From assembly GCA_050729515.1 (NCBI GenBank), contig JBOHLG010000009.1:1-64000 (forward strand): DNA of 64,000 nucleotides. The letters run 5' to 3'. The notes under the pieces were generated by a model, which was not told where the DNA came from, did no database searches, and was given only the letters and a program-made list of their open reading frames with translations. Of this stretch, positions 36,532 to 44,195 are shown piece after piece. Origin of the DNA: Acaudatibacter sp050729515 (GTDB lineage Bacteria > Pseudomonadota > Alphaproteobacteria > Caulobacterales > Caulobacteraceae). The first letter of the stretch is position 1. Each line of letters opens with the position of its first letter. The translations under genes and the position numbers were made by a program.

Positions 36532-37302
36532 TTGCCGTGGAATGCGATCCTGGCGCTGGGAGTCCAGCTCGCCGCCTTCGTCACACCGGCTCCGCCGCCG
36601 CCGCTGGAGCGGGCGGCGGTTCTCGCCGTGGAAACCGGGACGCCGGCGCGGGACTCGGCGGTGGCCGAGGCGGCGCGCCGGGCCTACGAGCGAGGGGGCT
36701 TTCGGGCGCTGGCGGCCTGGCAGGGCGCGCTTGAACGGGTGGCCGGCGAGGCGCCGGGGCCGTCCGGCCGGTTGGAGCCCGGCGACGGCCAGATGATCTA
36801 TTGGGCTTCGGATCGGTCCGATTGCCTTCGCGGACTTCGTGAGGCGCGAGCGGCCACGTCGAAGGGCGGGCCCAAGCAGAAGGACGTCTGCCGGCTCGAG
36901 CCATGGACCGAGGCCGCGATGATGGCCGCCTCGCTCGACGACCAGAGGGGCCGCTACGCCCAGGCGATCGCCCTTCTGGACGAGGGCCTCGCGGCAGCCC
37001 CGAACGACCCCGATCTCAGCTCCGAGAAGGGCTTCGCCCTGGAGGGCCTGCACCGGCCGGCCGAGGCCTTGAAGGTCTATCGGCAAGCTCTCGCGGCGGC
37101 CCCGCCGGCCGCCGACGATCGGGCCCGGCTGATGCGCGGCGAAGCCTACGCCCTCACCGGCCTGGGCCGCCTCGACGAGGCTCTCGAAACGTATCGGCAA
37201 TCCCTCAAGCTGGAGCCCGGCGATGCCGTCGCCCAGGATGAGATCGCCTACATCGAGGGGCTGAAGGCCGAGACTCCAGCCGGCGCCGATGCGAGCCCCT
37301 GA
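36532..37302 (+). CDS. TPR-repeat protein, exported (256 aa)
   Basis: TTG start with GGGGGAA upstream; signal-like N terminus (WNAILALGVQLAAFVTPAPP). Two conserved Cys (RSDCLRGLRE, KDVCRLEPW) in the middle, then three or more TPR-like units (AIALLDEGLAAAPNDPDLSS, EALKVYRQALAAAPPAADD, EALETYRQSLKLEPGDAVAQ). TPR modules bind other proteins; the partner is unknown. It lies divergent from the PQQ gene. Confidence 0.75.
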   Translation: MPWNAILALGVQLAAFVTPAPPPPLERAAVLAVETGTPARDSAVAEAARRAYERGGFRALAAWQGALERVAGEAPGPSGRLEPGDGQMIYWASDRSDCLRGLREARAATSKGGPKQKDVCRLEPWTEAAMMAASLDDQRGRYAQAIALLDEGLAAAPNDPDLSSEKGFALEGLHRPAEALKVYRQALAAAPPAADDRARLMRGEAYALTGLGRLDEALETYRQSLKLEPGDAVAQDEIAYIEGLKAETPAGADASP

Positions 37303-37443
37303 ACAGTCTTCGGCGCCTCGACGACCGTCGTCTGCCCCAAAGTTCTGTTCAACTCGGGGGTGAATCTCTTGGGAAACCTTGACCTACCCGACCGGCGGAC
37401 CTACGAATATCGGCCGAATCAAGAGCGATTCGTGGAGAAGCCG

Positions 37444-37653
37444 ATGTCGAAGACAGGCCGCATCTTCCAATACGCCGGAACTCTGGCGCTCGCCGCCGCC
37501 TCGCTGGCCGGACTGCGCGCGACCTCCGCCCCCGCGTCGCCGGCCGTCGGAGCGACCGGGCCTGTCCTGGACAAGCCGAATACGCCCAAGCCGGCGCCCA
37601 AGCCGTCGACGACAGTGCACGTGCCGACCACGGTCTCCGGCGTCCGGGGCTGA
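37444..37653 (+). CDS. Small exported Pro/Thr-rich peptide (69 aa)
   Basis: From ATG 37444: MSKTGRIFQYAGTLALAAAS is a signal-like segment, followed by a Pro/Thr/Val-rich mature part with DKPNTPKPAPKPSTTVHVPT and no Cys. The longer frame to 37360 has weaker initiation. It ends 35 bases before the apparent start of the radical SAM gene on the same strand. It could be a plain envelope peptide or a substrate of the downstream enzyme; I have no family match. Confidence 0.55.
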   Translation: MSKTGRIFQYAGTLALAAASLAGLRATSAPASPAVGATGPVLDKPNTPKPAPKPSTTVHVPTTVSGVRG

Positions 37654-37688
37654 GGCGCGGGACCGGTCCGAGGGCGGCCGGAGAATCC

Positions 37689-39500
37689 ATAAGCGGGCCG
37701 CTACGCGTTCTGGCGCTCGCCTCGCCGGGACGGTTTCCCACCGTCGTCCACGACCCCGGCCGCTGGTGGGATCAACTCGCCGGCGATCCTGGGATCCGCT
37801 TGGCGGCGTTCAGCCTCAATCACGCGTGGTGGCGGGATCTGTGCAGCCCGGCCTTCGCCGACAGGATCCTTCGCCGGCTAGGCATTCGCGAACGCTGGAT
37901 CGCGCGCCTGGAGCGGCTCGCCAACGGTCTGGACGCGAAAGGCCGGGCGCGGGCGGCGGGCGCCGCCTTGGACAAGCTCGACCGCGCCGAGACCTTTGGC
38001 GGCGCCGACGCCTATGTCGAGGCCCTCGCCCCGCTGGAGGACTGGCTCGAACGCCTCTACGCTCTCGAGAACGAGTTCGCTGTGACGCTCTCCGCCGGGC
38101 CGATCGTGGAGGGCCTGGATTATCGAAAGAGCCGTGCGCTCGCCGCCTTCGCCGAACGCGACAGCGTCCTCGCGCGCAGCATCGCGGAGATCGTGCGACC
38201 GCTGGCCCGCGCCAACGATCTCTTCCTCTTCGCCGCGACGTCCCCTGAGGACCTCCTGACCGGCCTCATCGCCGCTCGATCGATCCGCGCCGCCAATCCC
38301 GCCGCCCACATCTCACTCGCCGACCACGGCTATGAGAACTTCTCGCTGAGCGCCAGCCTGGAGGCGGCCGCCCCGGCGCTGGCCGCCTTCTTCGATACGA
38401 TCGTGGCGACCAAGGACGAGCGGGACGAGGTGGTTCCCCTTCTCGCCTCTTCCCTCGCCGAAGGAGAGAGTCCGGGCGGGGTGCTGAGGCGCGCCGATTT
38501 AACCGGAAACGCGCGGCGGGCGAGCCGGACGCCGGTCGGCGAGTCGGCGCGCCTTCCGTCGATGGCGACCTTCTCGCCCGAGCCGGTCCTGTGGACGCGC
38601 CTCTCGGCCCGGCGCTGCTACTGGAGCCGTTGCGCCTTCTGCACCCAGAACGCCAAGTACGATGAGCCCGGCGCGCCGGCCAAGGCCGAGGTCCGCGCCA
38701 GCTTGCAGAGGCTGGCGGCCATGGCCGGCGGCGGCCTTCGCCTGGCGATCTTCTCCGACGAGGCGCTCTCGCCGGCCACCCTGCGGCTGGCGGTGAAGGA
38801 GATGGGCCGCCTCGATCTCGCGATCTCCTGGGCCTGCCGGTGCAAGATCGAACCGGCGCATACCGCCGACCTCTTCGAGGGGCTCGCCGGCGCCGGTTGC
38901 GCCGAGGTCCTCTTCGGAATCGAGTCCGCCTCGCCACGAGTGCTGGCCCTGATGGACAAGGTCTCGCACGGTGTCGACGCCGCCTTCGCCGCTGGCGCGC
39001 TGCGCGAAATGAGCGCGCACGGCATCGGCGCCCACGTCAATCTGCTCGCCGGATTTCCCGGCGACAGCCTCGAAGAGGCGGAGGCTTCGGTTGACTGGTG
39101 CGTCGAGGCCCTGAAGGATCTCGCTGGCGCGACCTGGATCCTCAACCGCTTCGCGCTCTTCTCGGAGACGCCGGCGGCCGACCGGCCGGAGAGATTCGGC
39201 CTCGAGGCGATCGATCGGAAGGGCGACATTCCGGGACCCCTCGACCATCGACTGACGCCGATCCTCGCCGGAGAAGCGGCGAAGATCGAAGCGGCCCTGC
39301 CGCGGATGCGGGAGCGGCTGGCGAGCGCGCTCGGCTGGGGCGACGTGGCGAGACGGCCCGGCGGCAGGCTGGCGCTCGAACTCTATTTCGGCTCGGGCCA
39401 CGGGCTCATTTTCAAGTCGCAAGGCGCGGCCAATCCCTTCGCCAATCCCCTGAGCTCACGCGCGGTTTCGCCTGGGAGCCGTCAGCCCCAGGCGGCGTGA
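37689..39500 (+). CDS. B12-binding-type radical SAM protein, apparent ATA start
   Basis: About 603 residues from an apparent ATA start (37689). The first ATG/GTG/TTG in frame is a TTG at 37800, but the frame is open and protein-like upstream: GPLRVLALASPGRFPTVVHD, then PGRWWDQLAGDPGIRLAAFS, typical of a B12-domain opening strand. GGAG lies five bases ahead of the ATA. The N-terminal ~200 residues fit a cobalamin-binding fold; the cluster motif is RRCYWSRCAFCTQ (C-x4-C-x2-C, a known B12-rSAM variant of the usual x3 spacing), followed by ISWACRCKIEP and LFGIESASPRVLALMDK. The 3' end is coupled to the next gene (stop and start share a base). Confidence 0.82.
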   Translation: MSGPLRVLALASPGRFPTVVHDPGRWWDQLAGDPGIRLAAFSLNHAWWRDLCSPAFADRILRRLGIRERWIARLERLANGLDAKGRARAAGAALDKLDRAETFGGADAYVEALAPLEDWLERLYALENEFAVTLSAGPIVEGLDYRKSRALAAFAERDSVLARSIAEIVRPLARANDLFLFAATSPEDLLTGLIAARSIRAANPAAHISLADHGYENFSLSASLEAAAPALAAFFDTIVATKDERDEVVPLLASSLAEGESPGGVLRRADLTGNARRASRTPVGESARLPSMATFSPEPVLWTRLSARRCYWSRCAFCTQNAKYDEPGAPAKAEVRASLQRLAAMAGGGLRLAIFSDEALSPATLRLAVKEMGRLDLAISWACRCKIEPAHTADLFEGLAGAGCAEVLFGIESASPRVLALMDKVSHGVDAAFAAGALREMSAHGIGAHVNLLAGFPGDSLEEAEASVDWCVEALKDLAGATWILNRFALFSETPAADRPERFGLEAIDRKGDIPGPLDHRLTPILAGEAAKIEAALPRMRERLASALGWGDVARRPGGRLALELYFGSGHGLIFKSQGAANPFANPLSSRAVSPGSRQPQAA

Positions 39501-40390
39501 TGCGAATCTTCGTGACCGGCGGTTCGGGTCAGATCGGCCGCGCGGTGGTCGCCGAACTACTATCCGGCGGGCATCAGCTGACCGCTCTGGTCCACCGGAG
39601 CCTCGTCCCCGGCCGAGGGGTTCGCCAGCTCAGAGGCTCCCTCGCCCGACTCGCCCCTCTCGCCCACGAGATCGCAGCCGCCGAGGCGATCGTCCACCTG
39701 GCCAGCCCCAGGACCAACCTGCGCTCTCGCGCGCTCGAGGAGGACATTGCCGGAACCGGCGCCCTGCTCGATGCCTGGAACGGCGGCCGCTTCATCTTCG
39801 CCAGCAGCCAGACGCTCTATGGCGTGGTGAGGGGCGAGGTCGCCGAGGACGCGCCGCGCTCCGCCGAATGCTGGTACGACATCGCCAAGCTGGTCAACGA
39901 GAGCCAGATCGCCATGGCCGCCGCCGAACGGGCGGGCGCGGTGGGGGCGAGCCTGCGCATTCCCCTGGTCCTGGGCCATGCTTTGGGCTCGGAGGGTCAG
40001 ATCCTCGACATCCTGGCCGACGCCCTTCTGGAAGGACGGGTCTTCCATTTCCAGAGCGAGGCGGAGCGGGCGGCCGATGGGTCGGTCTTCATCGGACCCA
40101 GGGACCTCGCCCGAGGGATCGCTCTGGCCCTGACGATAGAGGAGAGCGGCGCCTACAATCTCGCCGGCGGGTTCTTCACCTGGCGCGAGGCGCTGGAAGG
40201 ACTCGCCGCAGGCCTGGAGAGGGCCCCCGAGATCGCCGTGCGAGCAGGCCCCTCGCGATCCGGGGAGTTCCCGCTCTGGCGCTCGGCCTGTCGCTACGAC
40301 GTCTCGCGCTTCACCCGCGCCACGGGATTCCAGCCCCGCGAGAGCGCTGCCGAGCTGATCGCCGCCTATTGCGAGCGCCCCCGCCGGTAG
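39500..40390 (+). CDS. NAD-dependent epimerase/dehydratase
   Basis: Extended SDR of 296 residues. Opening MRIFVTGGSGQIGRAVVAEL is the nucleotide site; FIFASSQTLYGV gives the Ser, and YDIAKLVNE gives the Tyr-x3-Lys pair. Likely acts on a nucleotide sugar or similar. The ATG overlaps the radical SAM stop codon by one base (TGATG), so translation is coupled. A hydroxyacid dehydrogenase follows. Confidence 0.88.
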   Translation: MRIFVTGGSGQIGRAVVAELLSGGHQLTALVHRSLVPGRGVRQLRGSLARLAPLAHEIAAAEAIVHLASPRTNLRSRALEEDIAGTGALLDAWNGGRFIFASSQTLYGVVRGEVAEDAPRSAECWYDIAKLVNESQIAMAAAERAGAVGASLRIPLVLGHALGSEGQILDILADALLEGRVFHFQSEAERAADGSVFIGPRDLARGIALALTIEESGAYNLAGGFFTWREALEGLAAGLERAPEIAVRAGPSRSGEFPLWRSACRYDVSRFTRATGFQPRESAAELIAAYCERPRR

Positions 40391-40462
40391 AGTCTGCGGG
40401 ACGTTGCACGCCTTCCTCGGACCCGGCTAAGGAGCGGGCCGATAGGTCCAGGGAGCGAGCTG

Positions 40463-41461
40463 CTGAACCGCCTTCTCATTCACGAGGACGCCTGGAAGAG
40501 GATCGAGCCCCGGCTCGAGGCGGGAGCCTGCGCTTCTCTCGTCCCCATCCTGGTTTCGTCCGACGGGGCGGTCCGCGAGGGCGGCGAAGCCCTCTCCGCC
40601 GAGATGGCGAGGCCCTCGATCGCCTGGATGAGCGCGGATCTCTGGGGAACCAAGGCGGCCGGCGCCTTCACGCGCGCGGCGCTCGCCAGCCCCGATCTTT
40701 CCTGGGTGCACACCGCCTCGGCCGGCTTCGACCATCCGGTCTTCGGCGAGATGGTGAAGAAGGGCGCGCGGCTCACCACCAGCCACGCCCACGCGGTGGG
40801 CATCGCCGACTATGTGCTGTGGGGCGTGCTCGACCACTTCCAGCGCGGACCCGAGCGCCGGGCGGCCCAGGCGGAGGGGGCCTGGCGGCGGCTGCGCTAT
40901 CGCGAGATCGCCGGCTCGACCTGGGCGCTCTTCGGTTTCGGGGCGATCGGCAAGGCGGTGGCGGCCCGCGCCCGCGCCTTCGGAGCGCGCATCCTGGCGG
41001 TGAGCCGTCGCCCCGCAGCCCATCCGCTCGCCGACGCAACGCTCACCCCCAGCGAAGCCAAGGCGCGTCTTTCCGAGGCCGACGTCGCGGTCCTCTCCCT
41101 GCCGCTTTCGGCTTCGACCCGCCATTTCGCCGATCAGGCGTTCTTCGCGGCCATGAAGGCCGGCTCGGTCGTCGCGAACGTCGGCCGCGGCGGGCTCCTG
41201 GATGAAGCCGCTCTCGTCGCGGCGCTCGACGCCGGAAGGCCCGGCTTCGCCATCCTCGATGTCTTTGAGGTCGAGCCCTTGCCGGCCCAAAGCCCGCTCT
41301 GGGGTCACCCGAAAGTGAGCCTGACGCCCCACGCCTCGGCGATCAGCGAGGGCCAGGCCGAGCGTCTGGATGAGGCGTTCCTCGCCAACCTCGAGCGGCG
41401 TCTTTCCGGCGCGGCGCTCGCCGACGAACCCGATCCGGCCGACGTGATGGGCGCAACGTGA
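40463..41461 (+). CDS. D-2-hydroxyacid dehydrogenase, apparent CTG start
   Basis: The standard start in frame is ATG 40604 (285 residues), but the frame is open and family-like upstream: LNRLLIHEDAWKRIEPRLEA, then GACASLVPILVSSDGAVREG. These fill the N-terminal substrate domain that a 285-residue form would lack. GGGAG lies seven bases before CTG 40463 (another CTG is at 40460). The NAD motif is WALFGFGAIGKAVAARA, the catalytic Arg is in VVANVGRGGLLDEAAL, the Glu in DVFEVEPLPAQSP and the His in VSLTPHASAISEG. About 332 residues. Last gene of the radical SAM run. Confidence 0.86.
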   Translation: MNRLLIHEDAWKRIEPRLEAGACASLVPILVSSDGAVREGGEALSAEMARPSIAWMSADLWGTKAAGAFTRAALASPDLSWVHTASAGFDHPVFGEMVKKGARLTTSHAHAVGIADYVLWGVLDHFQRGPERRAAQAEGAWRRLRYREIAGSTWALFGFGAIGKAVAARARAFGARILAVSRRPAAHPLADATLTPSEAKARLSEADVAVLSLPLSASTRHFADQAFFAAMKAGSVVANVGRGGLLDEAALVAALDAGRPGFAILDVFEVEPLPAQSPLWGHPKVSLTPHASAISEGQAERLDEAFLANLERRLSGAALADEPDPADVMGAT

Positions 41462-41530
41462 GGGCGGCAAGCCGCGCGCGTTTCGGCATTGTCGCCCCTT
41501 GTCCGCGGGAGAGGGGGTCGCTTCGCCGGT

Positions 41531-42595
41531 CTATTGCCTGATCGGATCGGTCGCAGGGCATATGCCCGACCCGTCCAACGTCGCGTCCAGAGATGGGAAA
41601 GGGGGGCGTCGTGCTTTGACATCGACCCCGGCCTCCGCCTTCCACCTCGTCACCCGCCTCAAGGCGTCGACAAGTCTCGGCGTCATGTCCGGTCCGGGCG
41701 GCGCAAGCGAATGTTCCTTCAGGAACCGGAACGCCTCCAAGAAGCGCGGGGCCAGCGTCCGCCCGAGGTGATCGGCGCCGAGCACAAGGTGGTATTCGTG
41801 CGGAATCCCCTGATCCCAGAGAACGCGATGCAGGAATTCGGCGCCCTCATCGAGGTTGAACATGTCGTTCGCGCCGACGTCCAAATAGATCGCCAAACTG
41901 CTGGAGAGGATCTGCGCCCTATTGCAAATTGCCAGATTAGCTGGGTTGAATTCCTTATACCAATTCTCGTCCACCGGCTTTCCGAAGCGTTCCTCGAAGA
42001 AGGCGTCGGTCCGCCAGAAACGATTGCGCACTTTCAGATCGTGGTAGGAAAGCGATGGCGCGATGCCCGGTTCGAGCGCGGCGATGGCGCCAAAAACTTC
42101 CGGATGGCGGAAGCCGAGGGTGAGAGCGCCTTCGCCACCCATCGACGCCCCGATGACGACGCTCTGCGAGCGCTCCTTCGAAAGGTTGTAGTGGGCGCGC
42201 AAGTAGGGGACGAGTTCGGAGACGATGAAGGTATCCCACTTCTGCGAACCGTCGCGATAATCGATGTACAACGAGCGGTCCGCATCGGGCATCACGACCA
42301 CCGCGGGGGGCAGGTCGCCATTCGCCCACGCCATCTCGATCAGTGGCTCAAGTCGCGCCAAATCCTCGTCGCTACCCCCGCCGCCGTGGAGCAGCAGCAC
42401 CAGAGAATATGGATGACCGCCTGCCGCGTAGCCCGGAGGCAGAAGTATACTGAAGTGCGCCGGACTCGGCGCCAGCTTGGTGATCACTTCACCGCGTGAC
42501 AGCGTCGCTTCGGGGGGCGCGCCTTTGGGCAGGGCGGCCGTCGGCATTCCCAGGAGAATTGCAGCCACGGCGAAGCGGAACAAGGTTCTCAACAT
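41531..42595 (-). CDS. Exported esterase (esterase D-like)
   Basis: 354 residues. Signal peptide MLRTLFRFAVAAILLGMPTA, then an esterase-D-type hydrolase: SLVLLLHGGGGSDEDLARL, nucleophile in VVIGASMGGEGAL, Asp in YLDVGANDMFNL and His in LVLGADHLGRTL. Acts probably on small ester bonds in the periplasm. The ATG at 42595 has TAGGAGT upstream. It converges with the dehydrogenase gene. Confidence 0.88.
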   Translation of the reverse strand: MLRTLFRFAVAAILLGMPTAALPKGAPPEATLSRGEVITKLAPSPAHFSILLPPGYAAGGHPYSLVLLLHGGGGSDEDLARLEPLIEMAWANGDLPPAVVVMPDADRSLYIDYRDGSQKWDTFIVSELVPYLRAHYNLSKERSQSVVIGASMGGEGALTLGFRHPEVFGAIAALEPGIAPSLSYHDLKVRNRFWRTDAFFEERFGKPVDENWYKEFNPANLAICNRAQILSSSLAIYLDVGANDMFNLDEGAEFLHRVLWDQGIPHEYHLVLGADHLGRTLAPRFLEAFRFLKEHSLAPPGPDMTPRLVDALRRVTRWKAEAGVDVKARRPPFPSLDATLDGSGICPATDPIRQ

Positions 42596-43202
42596 TGGCG
42601 ACTCCTACAGGCGCCTTGCGGCGGGTTCGGCGAGCGTCTGGCCCGGCGCGGCCCGTTCCTGGTCACGAAGATCATCCCGCTGACGACCCTGCGGTCATCG
42701 ACCCCGGGGGCGCTCCATGAGACAGAAGAGGATCCCGCCGACCATCCCGGGGGTCATTGAGCCCCGGCGCGCCATGCGACAACGCAAAACTCGGCTCGAT
42801 CCGGCGCATCTTCACCCGCGCAAGCCAGCTCAGATCATCACGGCGACGCCCCCCGCCGCCAGTGGATCAAGCCTCGCCGCGAAGGAAACCCCTATGATCG
42901 GCCTGAGCCTACGGAGCGTTCAGCGGATTTATCCCACCCCAGCGGGCTACCGCACTCACGTTTCGCTCGAACTCACGCGATTCCACCTCTCCGAGGGGGA
43001 GAGGTGGAGCGCGCCTGAAAGGCGGATCTGGATGAGGCGTTCCTCGCCAACCTCGAGCGGCGTCTTTCCGGCGCGGCGCTCGTCGACGAACCCGATCCGG
43101 CCGACGTGATGGCGGCGACCTAGGCCCGTAGGTCTTGTTCTCGCCGCTCGACTTGCGTCATCGCCTGGCGAAATCCCGGCGAGCGGAAAGCCGAGGGGAA
43201 AA
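42596..43202. other. 607-bp region without an intact gene
   Basis: This stretch holds a degenerate tandem duplication at about 42669-42785 (two ~57-base units with GATCATCCCGC/GATCCCGCC, CCCGGGGGTCAT-type blocks and CATGAGACA/CATGCGACAA), and a copied scrap of the hydroxyacid dehydrogenase 3' end at 43028-43123. The frame 42717-43109 has no coding character. Confidence 0.6.
43028..43123 (+). pseudogene. Duplicated 3' end of the hydroxyacid dehydrogenase gene
   Basis: Encodes LDEAFLANLERRLSGAAL, then V-DEPDPADVM and AAT-stop. The intact gene has the same residues with A in place of V and G in place of A near the end, and the DNA is nearly identical to about 41370-41461. Only the final 31 codons are present, with no promoter or N terminus. 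The copy is in the same orientation on the other side of the esterase gene, so it is a recent partial duplication. Confidence 0.85.
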
Positions 43203-43352
43203 TCAGCCGAGGAAAATGCGGGCGACCTCGAAGGCGCACCACAGCCAGGCCGCAAAGCCGAGCACAGCGAGAAGGGTCTCGAGCCAGCTGCGCCTGCCGG
43301 GGGGCGATTCAGATTGCCGGGGATCGAGGCTGATGAGGTCGTCGCTGGGCAT
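43203..43352 (-). CDS. 49-residue single-span membrane protein
   Basis: Minus-strand frame starting MPSDDLISLDPRQSESPPGR, then RSWLETLLAVLGFAAWLWCA as a hydrophobic span with Trp at both ends, ending FEVARIFLG. AGAGG lies upstream of the ATG. A hydrophilic N terminus and one span suggest a small inner-membrane protein. It sits divergent from the TPR gene at 43488. I do not recognise the family. Confidence 0.6.
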   Translation of the reverse strand: MPSDDLISLDPRQSESPPGRRSWLETLLAVLGFAAWLWCAFEVARIFLG

Positions 43353-43487
43353 GATCGCCTCTGGGCCTGTGGCCTGTTCTGGGACGCCGGGCGGCGGGCG
43401 CCGAAGATCCCATGCAAACTGGGCGCCGAAGTTGACAGGGCAGGGCGGCGGCGCGAGCCTCTCGGCGAAATCCAGAGGAGACGCCCG

Positions 43488-44057
43488 ATGCGCGCATCGA
43501 CGATCGGGGCGGTCCTAGCGGCGGGAGCAGCGATCAGCGCCGGCTTCGCCGCCGGCCAGGCGTTCGGAGCGATGACCATCTTCGGCGGGGGTTTCGCCGA
43601 GGCCTGCTCGAAGGCGGCCACGGCGGACGACGCCTCGGCGGCCACGGTCGAACTCTGCACCCAGTCGTTGCGCAGCGATCCCCTGACCCGTCGCGATCGC
43701 GCCGGGACCCTGATCAACCGCGGAATCCTCGAACTGGACGAGGATGACCTCCCCAGCTCCCTCGCCGATTTCGATGCCGCCATCGGCCTCGACCCGAGCG
43801 TCGGAGAGGGCTGGGTCGACCGCGGCGCCCTGGACGTGATCGAAAAGCGCTACCAGCAGGGCGTCGATGACATCGACAAGGCACTGGCGCTTGGGGTGAG
43901 CGAGCCGGAGAAGGCCTATTTCAACCGCGCCGTCGCCTTCGAAGGCCTCGACGACGAGAAGAGCGCCTATTTCGACTACAAGAAGGCCCTCGACCTCAAA
44001 CCCGGCTGGCAGCTTCCAGAGCGCGAGCTCCTTCGTTTCACCGTGACCCAGCGCTGA
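43488..44057 (+). CDS. TPR-repeat exported protein (189 aa)
   Basis: Signal peptide (MRASTIGAVLAAGAAISAGF...). Mature part has Cys in EACSKA and LCTQSL, then Sel1/TPR-like units: RAGTLINRGILELDEDDLPS, LADFDAAIGLDPSVGEGWVD, GVDDIDKALALGVSEPEKAY and YFDYKKALDLKPGWQLPER. GAGGAG lies upstream of the ATG. Probably a periplasmic scaffold; the partner is unknown. Confidence 0.8.
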   Translation: MRASTIGAVLAAGAAISAGFAAGQAFGAMTIFGGGFAEACSKAATADDASAATVELCTQSLRSDPLTRRDRAGTLINRGILELDEDDLPSSLADFDAAIGLDPSVGEGWVDRGALDVIEKRYQQGVDDIDKALALGVSEPEKAYFNRAVAFEGLDDEKSAYFDYKKALDLKPGWQLPERELLRFTVTQR

Positions 44058-44133
44058 GGCTCGTGTGCCGGATTACAAGTTCGCTTCGAGCATGGGGGAA
44101 GCGGCGAGGCGAACTCCAAATCCAAGAGGCGCA

Positions 44134-44193
44134 CCCCCGACGTTCGGCTGGCGTTCGTCCCAGGCGGATCGAACGTCGGAATCGGGCTGCTAG
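44134..44193. repeat. CTAG-bounded palindromic element, copy 2 (5' truncated)
   Basis: Matches the reverse complement of 8607-8681 over CGACGTTC-GGCTGGCGTTCG, GGATCGAACGTCGG and ATCGGGCTGCTAG. The outer left arm is missing. The closing CTAG ends two bases before the ATG of the next gene, so the element occupies that gene's ribosome-binding region. Confidence 0.8.
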
Positions 44194-44195
44194 CC

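Noticed and set aside
42717..43109. 130-codon plus-strand frame downstream of the esterase start
   Set aside because: Built from a degenerate repeat and an out-of-frame reading of the duplicated dehydrogenase scrap.
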